Both the position numbers and the translations under genes were made by a program. 64,000 nucleotides of DNA from Piscinibacter gummiphilus (GTDB taxonomy: Bacteria > Pseudomonadota > Gammaproteobacteria > Burkholderiales > Burkholderiaceae_C). Positions 23,547-32,461 of the stretch are shown in pieces; the first letter of the stretch is position 1; the number at the start of each line of letters is the position of its first letter. The stretch is taken from positions 3,968,001-4,032,000 of the forward strand of contig NZ_CP015118.1 of assembly GCF_002116905.1 (NCBI RefSeq), given 5' to 3'. Below the pieces are notes generated by a model that was given only the letters and a program-made list of their open reading frames with translations, was not told the origin of the DNA and ran no database searches.

Positions 23547-24521
23547 GTGGCCGGTGATTCCAAGAAACTCCAGCCCATCATCATCAAGCGGGTGAAGAAG
23601 GGCGGCCACGCGGCGCACGGCGGCGCGTGGAAGATCGCCTACGCCGACTTCGTGACCGCGATGATGGCGTTCTTCCTGCTCATGTGGCTGCTCGGCTCCA
23701 CCACCGAGGGCGACAAGAAGGGCATCGCCGACTACTTCCAGAACCCGCTGAAGGTCGCGCTGCTCAACGGCGGCAGCGGCTCGGGCGATTCCTCCCACGT
23801 CATCAAGGGCGGCGGCACCGACCTCAGCCGCTCCGGCGGCCAGGTCAAGCGCGGCGACATCGACAACACCCGCAGCACCGTCAACCTCGCGGCGATGAAG
23901 GCCGAGCAGGCCGCGGCCGAGGCCGCCAAGCTCGAGGCCGTGCGCCAGCGGGTGCAGCAGGTGATCGACAACCACCCGAAGCTCTCGGGCATGAAGTCGC
24001 AGATCCTGCTCGACATGACCAAGGACGGGCTGCGCATCCAGATCGTGGACGACCAGAACCGCCCGATGTTCGACAGCGGCAGCGCGGTCGTGAAGCCGTA
24101 CATGCGCGAGCTGCTGCGCGAGATCGGCGGCGTGCTCGACGAGGTGCCCAACCGGCTCACGCTGGAAGGCCACACCGACTCCACCCCGTTCGGCTCCGGC
24201 GTGACCGGCTACAGCAACTGGGAACTCTCGGCCGACCGGGCGAACGCATCTCGCCGCGAACTGCTGGCCGGCGGCCTGCCCGACGCCCGGGTGCTGCGCG
24301 TGCAGGGCCTCGCCTCCAGTACACCCTTCGACAAGAAAGACCCCTCCAGCCCCTCCAACCGGCGCATCAGCATCATCGTGATGAACCGCGACGCCGAGGA
24401 CCGCCTGTTCCACGCCGAACAGCTCGCGGATGTGGAAAGTGTCACGCCCGACCCGAAAACAGACGATTCCAACGACAACCAGCGCGCGGAGGCCTCAACC
24501 TCCGGCACCGTTTCCCGATAA
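23547..24521 (+). CDS. motB: Flagellar motor stator protein MotB
   Basis: MotB forms the proton channel with MotA and anchors the stator to peptidoglycan. The start is GTG, supported by a strong GGAGGTGA ribosome-binding site. The single membrane helix contains the proton-carrying aspartate (AYADFVTAMMAFFLLMWLLG). The C-terminal OmpA-like domain (about 150-280) has LEGHTDSTPF and the NWELSADRANASRRELL motif. A charged, Thr/Ser-rich tail of about 40 residues follows. 324 residues, normal. Confidence 0.97.
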   Translation: MAGDSKKLQPIIIKRVKKGGHAAHGGAWKIAYADFVTAMMAFFLLMWLLGSTTEGDKKGIADYFQNPLKVALLNGGSGSGDSSHVIKGGGTDLSRSGGQVKRGDIDNTRSTVNLAAMKAEQAAAEAAKLEAVRQRVQQVIDNHPKLSGMKSQILLDMTKDGLRIQIVDDQNRPMFDSGSAVVKPYMRELLREIGGVLDEVPNRLTLEGHTDSTPFGSGVTGYSNWELSADRANASRRELLAGGLPDARVLRVQGLASSTPFDKKDPSSPSNRRISIIVMNRDAEDRLFHAEQLADVESVTPDPKTDDSNDNQRAEASTSGTVSR

Positions 24522-24548
24522 ACCCAGCGGACACCAGCGAGGTACGCC

Positions 24549-24941
24549 ATGAGCACCGATATGAAATTTCTGATCGTCGACGACTTCTCGACCATGCGGC
24601 GCATCGTGCGCGGCCTGCTCAAGGAGATCGGCTACAACAACGCCGAAGAAGCCGAAGACGGCGCCGTCGCCCTGAACATGCTGAAGAACGCGAAGTTCGA
24701 CTTCGTGGTCTCGGACATCAACATGCCCAACATGAACGGCTTCGAGCTCCTCGCCGCCGTGAAGGCCGACGCGAGCCTGAAGCACCTGCCGGTGCTGATG
24801 GTCACGGCCGAAGCCCGCAAGGAAGACATCGTGCGCGCCGCGCAGGATGGCGCCGCCGGCTACATCGTCAAGCCCTTCACCAAGGCCACCTTGGAAGAGA
24901 AGGTCCAGAAGATCATGCAGAAGCTGGCCACGGCCGCCTGA
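24549..24941 (+). CDS. cheY: Chemotaxis response regulator CheY (mot operon copy)
   Basis: A 130-residue single-domain receiver that, when phosphorylated by CheA, binds FliM and alters rotation. Phospho-acceptor D56 (VVSDINMPNMNGFE), acidic pair D11-D12, conserved T (MVTAEA) and K (VKPFTKATLEEK) are all present. It is closer to classical CheY than the second copy at 29681 and lies directly before cheZ. Confidence 0.96.
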   Translation: MSTDMKFLIVDDFSTMRRIVRGLLKEIGYNNAEEAEDGAVALNMLKNAKFDFVVSDINMPNMNGFELLAAVKADASLKHLPVLMVTAEARKEDIVRAAQDGAAGYIVKPFTKATLEEKVQKIMQKLATAA

Positions 24942-24952
24942 GGAATCGCCAC

Positions 24953-25579
24953 ATGAAAATGGAATCTGCGGCGACCCTGACGCCTGCCGCTGCGTCACCC
25001 GAAGTCTTCCAGCAACTGGGTGCCATCACCCGCCAGCTGCACGACGCCCTCACCCAGCTGGGCGTGATGCCCAAGCTCGCGAAGACGGCCGAAGGCCTGC
25101 CCGACGCGCGCAGCCGCCTGAACTACATCGCCGAGAAGACCGGCGCGGCCGCCAACAAGGTGCTGAACTCCGTCGACCAGGCCAAGGCCGAACACGCCTC
25201 GATCTCGGAAGACACCCGCCGCATGGCCGCCGCCATCGTCGCCGACCCGGTCAAGGCCGTGGCCACCGGCGCCGTGATGAACTTCGTGGGCGACGTCGAG
25301 GCCGCCACCGCGCGCATCGACCAGCACCTGACGGACATCATGATGGCCCAGGACTTCCACGACCTGACCGGCCAGGTGGTCGCCAAGGTGGTGGCCCTGG
25401 CCTCCGACCTGGAAGACAGCCTCGTCAAGCTGCTCGTGCAGGCCGCCCCGCCGGAAGCCCAGAAGGTGGTCGAACACGCGAACGTGCTGAACGGCCCGGT
25501 GGTGAACCCCGAAGGCCGCACGGACGTGGTCTCGAACCAGGGCGAAGTGGACGACCTGCTGGCCTCGCTCGGCTTCTGA
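24953..25579 (+). CDS. cheZ: CheY-P phosphatase CheZ
   Basis: CheZ dephosphorylates CheY-P. The 208-residue protein has the catalytic DxxxQ motif (D137, Q141 in QDFHDLTGQVV), long flanking helices, and the C-terminal CheY-binding peptide (EVDDLLASLGF). The start ATG is 11 bases after the cheY stop. It is the last gene of the mot operon and is followed by a strong terminator. Confidence 0.96.
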   Translation: MKMESAATLTPAAASPEVFQQLGAITRQLHDALTQLGVMPKLAKTAEGLPDARSRLNYIAEKTGAAANKVLNSVDQAKAEHASISEDTRRMAAAIVADPVKAVATGAVMNFVGDVEAATARIDQHLTDIMMAQDFHDLTGQVVAKVVALASDLEDSLVKLLVQAAPPEAQKVVEHANVLNGPVVNPEGRTDVVSNQGEVDDLLASLGF

Positions 25580-25604
25580 CCGTCCCCTTTCGGAACCTCG
25601 CAGG

Positions 25605-25630
25605 AAAGGCGGCCCTCGGGCCGCCTTTTT
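25605..25630 (+). terminator. Bidirectional terminator between cheZ and dctA
   Basis: AAGGCGGCCC and GGGCCGCCTTTTT form a GC-rich stem with a short loop and a T-tract. The convergent dctA gene ends ten bases further on, so it probably serves both. Confidence 0.9.
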
Positions 25631-25639
25631 GCATTCCAT

Positions 25640-26989
25640 TCAGGCGGACTTCGTGTGTTCCACCGGCATGTGCTGCTCGGTGGCGTCCAGCACCACCTCC
25701 GGCTCGTCCGAGGTGAGCGGCAGGCGGTTGTCGAGCACGGCCAGCAGGCGGGCGTTGTCGACGTCGCCCGTCCACTTGCCCACCACCACGGTCGCCACGC
25801 CGTTGCCGATCAGGTTGGTGAGCGCCCTCGCCTCCGACATGAACCGGTCGATGCCCAGGATCAGCGCCAGGCCCGCGACCGGCACGCCGCCCACGGCCGA
25901 CAGCGTGCTCGCGAGCACGATGAAGCCGCTGCCGGTGATGCCCGCCGCGCCCTTCGACGTGAGCAGCAGCACGGCCAGCAGTGTCAGCTGCTGCGTGAGG
26001 GTCATGGGTGTGTTCGTGGCCTGGGCGATGAACACCGCGGCCATCGTCAGGTAGATGGACGTGCCGTCGAGGTTGAACGAGTAGCCCGTGGGGATCACGA
26101 GGCCCACCACCGACTTGCGCACGCCGAGGTTCTCCATCTTGGCCATCATGCGCGGCAGCACCGACTCGGAGGACGACGTGCCCAGCACGATCAGCAGCTC
26201 CTCCTTGATGTACTTGACGAACTTCCACACCGAGAAGCCGTGGAAGCGGGCGATCAGCCCCAGCACCACGAAGATGAAGAACAGGCACGTGAAGTAGAAC
26301 GTGCCCATCAGCTTGCCGAGCGACAGCAGCGAGCCCGCCCCGTACTTGCCGATGGTGAACGCCATCGCGCCGAAGGCGCCGATGGGGGCGGCCTTCATGA
26401 TGATGCCCACCACGGCGAACAGCACGTGCGAGGTCTTCTCGATCAGGTCGAACACGAGGGTGCCGCGTCCGCCGAACTTGTGCAGCGCGAAGCCGAACAG
26501 CACCGAGAACAGCAGCACCTGCAGGATCTCGCCCTTCGCAAAGGCGTCCACCACGGTGTTCGGGATGATGTTCAGCAGGAACTCGGTGGTCGACTGCATC
26601 TTGCCCGGCCCCGTGTAGGCCGCGATGGCCTTGGTGTCGAGCGTGGCCGGGTCGACGTTCATGCCGTGGCCCGGCTGCAGCAGGTTGATCATCACGAGCC
26701 CGACGATGAGCGCCAGGGTGCTGACCACCTCGAAGTACAGCAGCGCCAGGCCCCCGGTGCGGCCCACCTTCTTCATGTCCTCCATGCCGGCGATGCCGAG
26801 GACGACGGTGCAGAAGATGATCGGCGCGATGATCATCTTGATGAGCTTGATGAACGCGTCGCCGAGCGGCTTCATCGCCTCGCCCGTGTGGGGCCAGAAG
26901 TGCCCCAGCAACACCCCGATCACGATGGCCGTGATGACCTGGAGGTACAGCGACTGGTAGAAGGGTTTGCGGACCGGGGACGTGGACAT
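25640..26989 (-). CDS. dctA: C4-dicarboxylate transport protein DctA
   Basis: A cation-coupled symporter for succinate, fumarate and malate in the inner membrane (DAACS family). The 449-residue protein has the family's helical segments, the serine-rich reentrant loop (GTSSSESVLPRMM) and the substrate/cation-binding GYSFNLDGTSIY and NLIGNGVATVVVGKW motifs. It begins about 125 bases after the response-regulator gene, separated from it by a REP-like pair. It interrupts the chemotaxis island and has no evident functional link to it, though C4-dicarboxylates are common attractants. Confidence 0.96.
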   Translation of the reverse strand: MSTSPVRKPFYQSLYLQVITAIVIGVLLGHFWPHTGEAMKPLGDAFIKLIKMIIAPIIFCTVVLGIAGMEDMKKVGRTGGLALLYFEVVSTLALIVGLVMINLLQPGHGMNVDPATLDTKAIAAYTGPGKMQSTTEFLLNIIPNTVVDAFAKGEILQVLLFSVLFGFALHKFGGRGTLVFDLIEKTSHVLFAVVGIIMKAAPIGAFGAMAFTIGKYGAGSLLSLGKLMGTFYFTCLFFIFVVLGLIARFHGFSVWKFVKYIKEELLIVLGTSSSESVLPRMMAKMENLGVRKSVVGLVIPTGYSFNLDGTSIYLTMAAVFIAQATNTPMTLTQQLTLLAVLLLTSKGAAGITGSGFIVLASTLSAVGGVPVAGLALILGIDRFMSEARALTNLIGNGVATVVVGKWTGDVDNARLLAVLDNRLPLTSDEPEVVLDATEQHMPVEHTKSA

Positions 26990-27040
26990 GGGAAGCTCCT
27001 CGTGGATCGCACCCCGGCATCATCCTCCAAAAGCCGATTG

Positions 27041-27107
27041 TCATCCCGTCGGAGGCCGGGGACCTCCGACGCAGGCCCAGGGTCCCGGCCTTCGCCGGGA
27101 CGACGCC
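27041..27107. repeat. REP-like palindrome pair between the response regulator and dctA
   Basis: Two adjacent hairpins: GTCGGAGG (27048-27055) with CCTCCGAC (27063-27070), and GTCCCGGC (27082-27089) with GCCGGGAC (27094-27101). The outer sequences (GTCATCCCG and CGGGACGACG) are inverted relatives of the REP-like unit at 7311. Confidence 0.7.
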
Positions 27108-27115
27108 CTTCTTCC

Positions 27116-27754
27116 CTATTCCCCGACCAAGCCGTTCCGGATGGCGTAGACGGTCAGCTCCGAGTTGTTCGACAACCCCAGCTTCTCCAGCACCCGCGCC
27201 CGGTAGACGCTGACGGTCTTCGGGCTGAGCGTGAGTTCGTCCGCGATGTCGGACAGCCGCTTGCCCGAGGCGATCATCACCAGGGTCTGCAGCTCCCGGT
27301 CGGAGAGCTTCTCGTGGGCCGCCTCGCTGGTGGGCGTGGTCAGGCTCTCGACCAGCATCTGGGCGATCTCGGGGGTCACGTACTTGCGGCCCTGCCCCAC
27401 GGTGCGCACCGCGGTGACGATCAGACCCGGGTCGCCGCCCTTGTTGACGTAGCCGTACGCCCCGGCCCGCAGGGCGCGGATGGCGTACTGGTCTTCCGGG
27501 TACATCGAGACGACCAGCACCCGCATCGTGGTGCCCTCGTCCTTGAGCACGTGCAGCACGTCGAGGCCGCTGCGGCCGGGCATGTTGATGTCGAGCACCA
27601 GCACGTCGACCTCGCCGGCGGTGCGCAGCAGCGTGCGCAGCTCGCCGTAGTCGCCGGCCTCGCCCACGACCTGGATGTCGGGCGCGTCGGAGAGGGTGTC
27701 GCGGATGCCGCGCCGGATCAGTGCGTGGTCGTCGCAGAGAATGACTTTGATCAT
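27116..27754 (-). CDS. LuxR/NarL-type response regulator
   Basis: A 212-residue regulator with an N-terminal receiver (phospho-acceptor D55 in VLVLDINMPGRSG, acidic pair at 8-9) and a C-terminal LuxR helix-turn-helix (KLSDRELQTLVMIASGKRLSDIADELTLSPKTVSVYRARVLEKL region). It follows the kinase gene by ten bases and is certainly its partner. The target genes are unknown; location inside the motility island suggests, but does not prove, a motility or taxis role. Confidence 0.92.
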   Translation of the reverse strand: MIKVILCDDHALIRRGIRDTLSDAPDIQVVGEAGDYGELRTLLRTAGEVDVLVLDINMPGRSGLDVLHVLKDEGTTMRVLVVSMYPEDQYAIRALRAGAYGYVNKGGDPGLIVTAVRTVGQGRKYVTPEIAQMLVESLTTPTSEAAHEKLSDRELQTLVMIASGKRLSDIADELTLSPKTVSVYRARVLEKLGLSNNSELTVYAIRNGLVGE

Positions 27755-27764
27755 GGGGTGGGCA

Positions 27765-28946
27765 TCAGAGTTCGCCCCACGAGGTGGGGTCGTAGTCGTC
27801 GGCGATCGGTTCGGGCGACGCCGGCTCGGGCAGCTCCAGGTGGGCGGCGTCCTCGGTCTCGTCGACGATGTCGAGCGGGACGGACAGGATCAGCGTGGTG
27901 CCGCCCGGGCTGCTGCTCAGGTCCACCCAGCCGCCCACGGTGCCGGCACGTTCGTGCAGGCCGCGGATGCCGAACGAGCGGGCCTTCGCGAGGTCTTCGG
28001 GGTTGAGGCCGCGGCCGTTGTCGCTCACCTCGAGCGACAGCACCCCGCCGGCCAGCGAGAGGTCGATGTGGACCTCGGACGCGTTGGCGTGTTTGCTGAC
28101 GTTGGTGAGCGCCTCCTGGGCCGTGCGGTAGGCCACGAGGGGCACGCCGGCCGGCAGCGACAGGTGGGCGTGCCGCGAGCGGAACTGGCAGGCGATGCCG
28201 GTGCGGCGCTCGAAGCGGCTCGTCATCCACTGCAGGGCCGCCACCAGCCCCTGCTCCAGGATGGCCGGCCGCAGGTTGTGCATGATGCGCTGGCTCGCCT
28301 CGATCGCGTGGGTGACGGTCTCGAGGGCGGAGTTCACCCGGGACAGCACGTCGGGCGAATCGGTGTGGCGGGCGATCCAGGCCAGGTCGAACTTGAGGGC
28401 GGTGAGCGAGCCGCCCACGTCGTCGTGGATCTCCCGGGCGATGGCGGCGCGTTCACCCTCCACGCTCGTCTGCAGGTGCTGCACCAGCTCGTGCACCCGC
28501 TGCTTGGACGCCCCGAGCTCCTGGTCGGCCCGCAGCCGGGCCAGGTGGACCTCGTGCACCTCCACCGCGTGCATCACGGCCGGCACCAGGCGCGAGAGGT
28601 TGTTCTTCAGCAGGTAGTCGCTGGCGCCGTTGCGCATGGCCTCCACCGCCGTGTCCTCCCCGATCTCGCCCGAGACCAGGATGAACGGGATGGGACGGCT
28701 GCTCGCCTTGAGCAGGTCGAGGGCGATCAGCCCGGAGAAGCCGGGCAGGTTGTAGTCGGAGACGATGACGTCCCAGTCCTCTGAGGGGTCGAGCGCGGCG
28801 AGGAACTCCGCCTCGGAATCGATGCGCACGGCATCGATCTTCAGGCCGCCCCGACGCAGGTGGGCCATGGTGAGGACGTGGTCCGCCTCGGAATCCTCGA
28901 GGTGAAGCAGGCGGAGCGTCTTGGGCTCGGAAGGCTTGGAGGACAT
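27765..28946 (-). CDS. Receiver-sensor histidine kinase (NarX/DesK-like)
   Basis: About 393 residues. An N-terminal receiver domain (acceptor D64 in VIVSDYNLPGFSG) is fused to a HisKA_3 dimerisation domain (phospho-His H174 in AIAREIHDDVGGSL) and an HATPase domain (AQEALTNVSKHANA, DNGRGL, GIRGLHERAGTVGG). There are no membrane segments, so it is cytoplasmic, with the receiver acting as the input. I chose the ATG at 28946; the frame continues upstream to 29105 without family resemblance. It is co-transcribed with the LuxR-type regulator. Confidence 0.9.
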   Translation of the reverse strand: MSSKPSEPKTLRLLHLEDSEADHVLTMAHLRRGGLKIDAVRIDSEAEFLAALDPSEDWDVIVSDYNLPGFSGLIALDLLKASSRPIPFILVSGEIGEDTAVEAMRNGASDYLLKNNLSRLVPAVMHAVEVHEVHLARLRADQELGASKQRVHELVQHLQTSVEGERAAIAREIHDDVGGSLTALKFDLAWIARHTDSPDVLSRVNSALETVTHAIEASQRIMHNLRPAILEQGLVAALQWMTSRFERRTGIACQFRSRHAHLSLPAGVPLVAYRTAQEALTNVSKHANASEVHIDLSLAGGVLSLEVSDNGRGLNPEDLAKARSFGIRGLHERAGTVGGWVDLSSSPGGTTLILSVPLDIVDETEDAAHLELPEPASPEPIADDYDPTSWGEL

Positions 28947-29155
28947 GGCCGGAGTATGCCCGCAACGTGGCCAGAGGGTGCCCCTGCGGCCGTTTTTCAC
29001 GACCGACCGGCGCTTCGTGCGATTAGAGCGGGGTTTCGGCGCGTCATTCCCCTTATGTCGCCCCCCGAACTGCCGAAGAATCCGGGCAGATGACTTCCCG
29101 TGCACCGAGGTGTTCCTTCCCGGTGGCGGCCCGTCTCCAACCTGAGTGGAGCTAT

Positions 29156-29632
29156 ATGAACGACGCGATCGACGCGAACGGCATGCCGGAATTCCCGGGC
29201 AGCGACGGCGGGGCCTGGCCCCTCGAGGCCGCCGCCGACCTGCAGGACCACCTGATGACGGCCAGCAACGACCTGGACCGCCTGCAGACCCTGCTGTCGG
29301 ACGCCTGCGACACCCTGATGCAGCGCTTCTACGGCGCCTCCGAGCAGATCCGCCTGCTGCGGTCCCATCCGCACGGCGCCGAGGAGAGCGAAGAGGTCAT
29401 CTCCGGCGTCATGCAGGACCTGGGCGGCGCGGTGACCGCGCTCCAGTTCCAGGACATGGCGTCCCAGCTGATCAACCACACCCACAAACGCCTGCGCAGC
29501 TGTGTCGACCGGCTGGCGCGCGAGGCGTTCGCCGACGACGAAGACGGCGAGGCCGCCGCCGAGGAGCCCCCGCTCCGCCCCAATCCGGTCACCCAGGCCG
29601 AGATGGACGTGGGTTCCATCGAGTTGTTCTAA
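29156..29632 (+). CDS. Small helical protein resembling a CheZ-type phosphatase
   Basis: A 158-residue protein just upstream of cheY-cheA. I do not recognise a named family. It is predicted to be mostly helical and contains TALQFQDMASQLINHTHKRL, in which D100 and Q104 match the spacing of the CheZ catalytic pair (QDFHDLTGQ in the CheZ of this window). Its last residues (AEMDVGSIELF) resemble the CheZ C-terminal CheY-binding peptide (EVDDLLASLGF), after an acidic, flexible linker. The start at 29156 has a GGAG ribosome-binding site. A second CheY-P phosphatase, perhaps for the neighbouring CheY, is my inference. DxxxQ-like helices also occur in some receptors, so other roles are possible. Confidence 0.6.
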   Translation: MNDAIDANGMPEFPGSDGGAWPLEAAADLQDHLMTASNDLDRLQTLLSDACDTLMQRFYGASEQIRLLRSHPHGAEESEEVISGVMQDLGGAVTALQFQDMASQLINHTHKRLRSCVDRLAREAFADDEDGEAAAEEPPLRPNPVTQAEMDVGSIELF

Positions 29633-29656
29633 AGACAGCCTCGTTTCAACCGAAAT
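29630..29656 (+). promoter_or_regulatory. Sigma-28 promoter of cheY-cheA
   Basis: TAAAGACA, 11-base spacer, ACCGAAAT. The -35 overlaps the stop codon of the CheZ-like gene; cheY starts 25 bases after the -10. Confidence 0.65.
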
Positions 29657-29680
29657 CAACCGAGCATTCCGGAGAAAGCC

Positions 29681-30043
29681 ATGCATTCAATCCTCGCGGT
29701 GGACGATTCTGCTTCCATGCGCCAAATGGTCTCGTTCACGCTGAAGAGCGCAGGCTACAACGTGGTCGAGGCCGTCGACGGCCAGGACGCCTACGAGAAG
29801 TCCAACGGCCGCGACTTCGACCTCGTCCTGACCGACCAGAACATGCCCCGCATGGACGGCATCAGCCTGACCAAGAAGCTGCGGGACAACCCGAAGTTCA
29901 AGACCACCCCGATCCTGATCCTGACCACCGAGTCCAGCGACCAGATGAAGCAGGCCGGCCGCTCCGCGGGCGCCACCGGCTGGCTGGTCAAGCCCTTCGA
30001 CCCGGCCAAGCTGATCGAAGTGATCAAGAAGGTCGTGCGCTGA
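29681..30043 (+). CDS. cheY: Response regulator CheY (cheA operon copy)
   Basis: A 120-residue single-domain receiver with acceptor D52 (VLTDQNMPRMDGIS), acidic pair D8-D9, conserved T (LTTESS) and K (VKPFDPAKLIEVIKK). It is clearly different from the CheY at 24549 and of the type usually encoded directly before cheA in betaproteobacteria. It could be a motor-binding CheY or a phosphate sink. Confidence 0.93.
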   Translation: MHSILAVDDSASMRQMVSFTLKSAGYNVVEAVDGQDAYEKSNGRDFDLVLTDQNMPRMDGISLTKKLRDNPKFKTTPILILTTESSDQMKQAGRSAGATGWLVKPFDPAKLIEVIKKVVR

Positions 30044-30096
30044 CGCGCTGACACCTTCCCCCGAAACGAATCGAATCCATCCAGGAGCACGCCACC

Positions 30097-32199
30097 ATGG
30101 GCGAGATGTCCTCCGAGAGCTCGTCGTCGAGCGCCGGCATCGACCTGAGTCAGTTCTACCAGGTCTTTTTTGAAGAAGCGGGCGAAAACCTCGACCGCAT
30201 GGAACAGCTGCTCCTCGAGCTGAACATCGAATCGGCCGACGACGAAGAGCTCAACGCGATCTTCCGTTGCGCCCACTCCATCAAGGGCGGTGCGGCCACG
30301 TTCGGCTTCAAGGACGTCGCCGAGCTCACGCACCAGATGGAGACGCTGCTCGACAAGCTGCGCCGCCACGAGCTCGCGCCCACCTCGGCCATGGTCGACG
30401 TGCTGCTGCAGTCGGGCGACGCGCTGCGCGCCCAGCTCGCCCGCCACCAGGGCAACGACGGCGACGAACTCGACACCACCGAGCTGCTGTTCAACATCCG
30501 TGCGATGTCGTCCGGCGAAGCCCCGGCCGTCAAGGCGCCGCCGGTGGTCAACGTGCCCATCGCCGCCCCGTCCGTGCTCGCCGAGCCCGTCAACGAATCG
30601 GCCGCCCGCGTGATCGAACTGCGCGTCGGTCCGCTCGACAAGCCCGAACAGGCCGACGAACTCGTCGAGCTGTTCAAGGAAATCGCCGACCTCGGCACCA
30701 TCGAGCCGCTCGACAACGGCATGCCCGCCGACGGGATGCGCCGCTTCAAGATCTGCACGACCAGCACCGACAGCGACCTGCTCGACCTGTTCACGTTCCA
30801 CGTGACCCGCGAACAGGTGGCCCTGCTGCCGCTCGGCCCCGGCTTCGGCTTCCACAAGGACGCCCCGGGCGCCCCGCCGGAAGAGGCGCCGGACCCCGGC
30901 TACGGCTTCTTCGACAACGCCCCGGGCGTGCCCGTCGGCGCCGCCGAGACCTCCGCCGCCCCGGCTGGCGACGTGGCCCCGGTCGCCGCGCCGGCCGCCC
31001 CGAAGGCGCGCGCCGAGAAGCCGGCCGCTGCCGCAGAAGCTTCCACGCTGCGCGTGTCCGTCGAGAAGGTCGACCAGCTGATCAACCTCGTCGGCGAACT
31101 CGTCATCACGCAGGCCATGCTCGCCCAGAACAGCCAGGGCCTCGACCCGGCGCTGTACCAGCAGCTGGCCGCCGGCCTGGCCGACCTCGACCGCAACACC
31201 CGCGATCTGCAGGAATCGGTCATGTCGATCCGCATGATCCCGATGTCGATGGTGTTCAGCCGCTTCCCGCGCATGCTGCGCGACCTGGCGGCCAAGCTCG
31301 GCAAGAAGGTCGACTTCGTCACGCTCGGTGAAGCCACCGAACTCGACAAGGGCCTGGTCGAGAAGATCACCGATCCGCTGACCCACCTCGTGCGCAACAG
31401 CTGCGACCACGGCATCGAGTCGCCGGCGGACCGCGTCGCCAAGGGCAAGCCCGAGACCGGCACCATCACGCTGTCGGCCTCGCACCAGGGCGGCTCCATC
31501 GTCATCGAAGTGCGCGACGACGGCCGTGGCCTGTCCCGCGAGAAGCTGCTGAAGAAGGCCCGCGAGCGCGGCATCCCGGCTCCGGACACGATGAGCGACT
31601 CCGAGGTCTGGAACCTGATCTTCGCCCCGGGCTTCTCCACCGCCGACGTGGTCACCGACGTGTCGGGCCGCGGCGTGGGCATGGACGTGGTCAAGAAGAA
31701 CATCACGGCGCTGGGCGGCACGGTCGACATCGACTCGGCCGAAGGCTACGGCATGCGCGTTTCGGTGCGCCTGCCCCTGACGCTGGCCATCATGGACGGC
31801 ATGTCCGTCGGCGTGGGCGAAGAGGTCTACATCCTCCCGCTGTCGTCGGTGGTCGAGTCCTTCCAGGTGCAGGGCGACATGGTCAAGACCATCGGCGGCT
31901 CCGGCCGCGTGGTGGAAGTGCGCGACGAGTACATGCCCGTCCTCGAACTGGAGCGTGTGTTCGACGTGCCCCGCTTCGACTTCGAGCACGTCAGCGGCAT
32001 CATGGTGGTGGTGGAAGCCGAAGGCGGGCGCGTCGCGCTGCTCGTCGACGAACTCCTCGGCCAGCAGCAGGTCGTCGTGAAGAACCTCGAGGCCAACTAC
32101 CGCAAGGTGAACGACGTCTCGGGCGCCACGATCATGGGCGACGGCCGCGTCGCGCTGATCCTGGACGTGGGCAGCCTGGTGCGCAAGTCGCGCCACTGA
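30097..32199 (+). CDS. cheA: Chemotaxis histidine kinase CheA
   Basis: The central kinase of the chemotaxis array, 700 residues. The domains in order are: HPt (about 15-120, phospho-His H60 in CAHSIKGGAATFGF), a CheY-binding-like segment (about 170-250), an Ala/Pro linker with two similar GFGF/YGFFD stretches, dimerisation (from about 315, STLRVSVEKVDQLINLVGELVI), HATPase (HLVRNSCDHGIE, VRDDGRGL, SGRGVGMDVVKKNI) and CheW-like regulatory domain at the C-terminus. All catalytic boxes are present. Confidence 0.97.
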   Translation: MGEMSSESSSSSAGIDLSQFYQVFFEEAGENLDRMEQLLLELNIESADDEELNAIFRCAHSIKGGAATFGFKDVAELTHQMETLLDKLRRHELAPTSAMVDVLLQSGDALRAQLARHQGNDGDELDTTELLFNIRAMSSGEAPAVKAPPVVNVPIAAPSVLAEPVNESAARVIELRVGPLDKPEQADELVELFKEIADLGTIEPLDNGMPADGMRRFKICTTSTDSDLLDLFTFHVTREQVALLPLGPGFGFHKDAPGAPPEEAPDPGYGFFDNAPGVPVGAAETSAAPAGDVAPVAAPAAPKARAEKPAAAAEASTLRVSVEKVDQLINLVGELVITQAMLAQNSQGLDPALYQQLAAGLADLDRNTRDLQESVMSIRMIPMSMVFSRFPRMLRDLAAKLGKKVDFVTLGEATELDKGLVEKITDPLTHLVRNSCDHGIESPADRVAKGKPETGTITLSASHQGGSIVIEVRDDGRGLSREKLLKKARERGIPAPDTMSDSEVWNLIFAPGFSTADVVTDVSGRGVGMDVVKKNITALGGTVDIDSAEGYGMRVSVRLPLTLAIMDGMSVGVGEEVYILPLSSVVESFQVQGDMVKTIGGSGRVVEVRDEYMPVLELERVFDVPRFDFEHVSGIMVVVEAEGGRVALLVDELLGQQQVVVKNLEANYRKVNDVSGATIMGDGRVALILDVGSLVRKSRH

Positions 32200-32375
32200 T
32201 CTCCCCGCCTTCCCGGCCCCCGACGGCCCGCGCTGCTCCGGCATCGCGGGCCGTCGGCATTTCAGCCTCGCCCCCTGTGAACAGGGCCGGTTTTCCCTCG
32301 GTGATGCGGTGACCGCGCACGGGTGCCGTGCGGAAAATTGCCACATCGGCCCTGCCCGTCCGGGCAAGCCCTCTC

Positions 32376-32402
32376 TACAGGCCGCACCCCGCAGGCCGAT
32401 AG
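32376..32402 (+). promoter_or_regulatory. Probable sigma-28 promoter of the Cache protein and receptor genes
   Basis: TACAGGCC, 11-base spacer, GCCGATAG. The -10 is strong, the -35 weak. The Cache gene starts 60 bases downstream. Confidence 0.5.
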
Positions 32403-32461
32403 CCGGTTAGGCCGGTCGCCCGATGTCGGGCAGCCGACGCCTCCATCGAAAAGGATCCACC

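Noticed and set aside
29791..32367. An 858-codon minus-strand frame opposite cheA
   Set aside because: Shadow of cheA in a GC-rich genome; composition is His/Arg/Asp/Gly-rich and there is no start context or domain.
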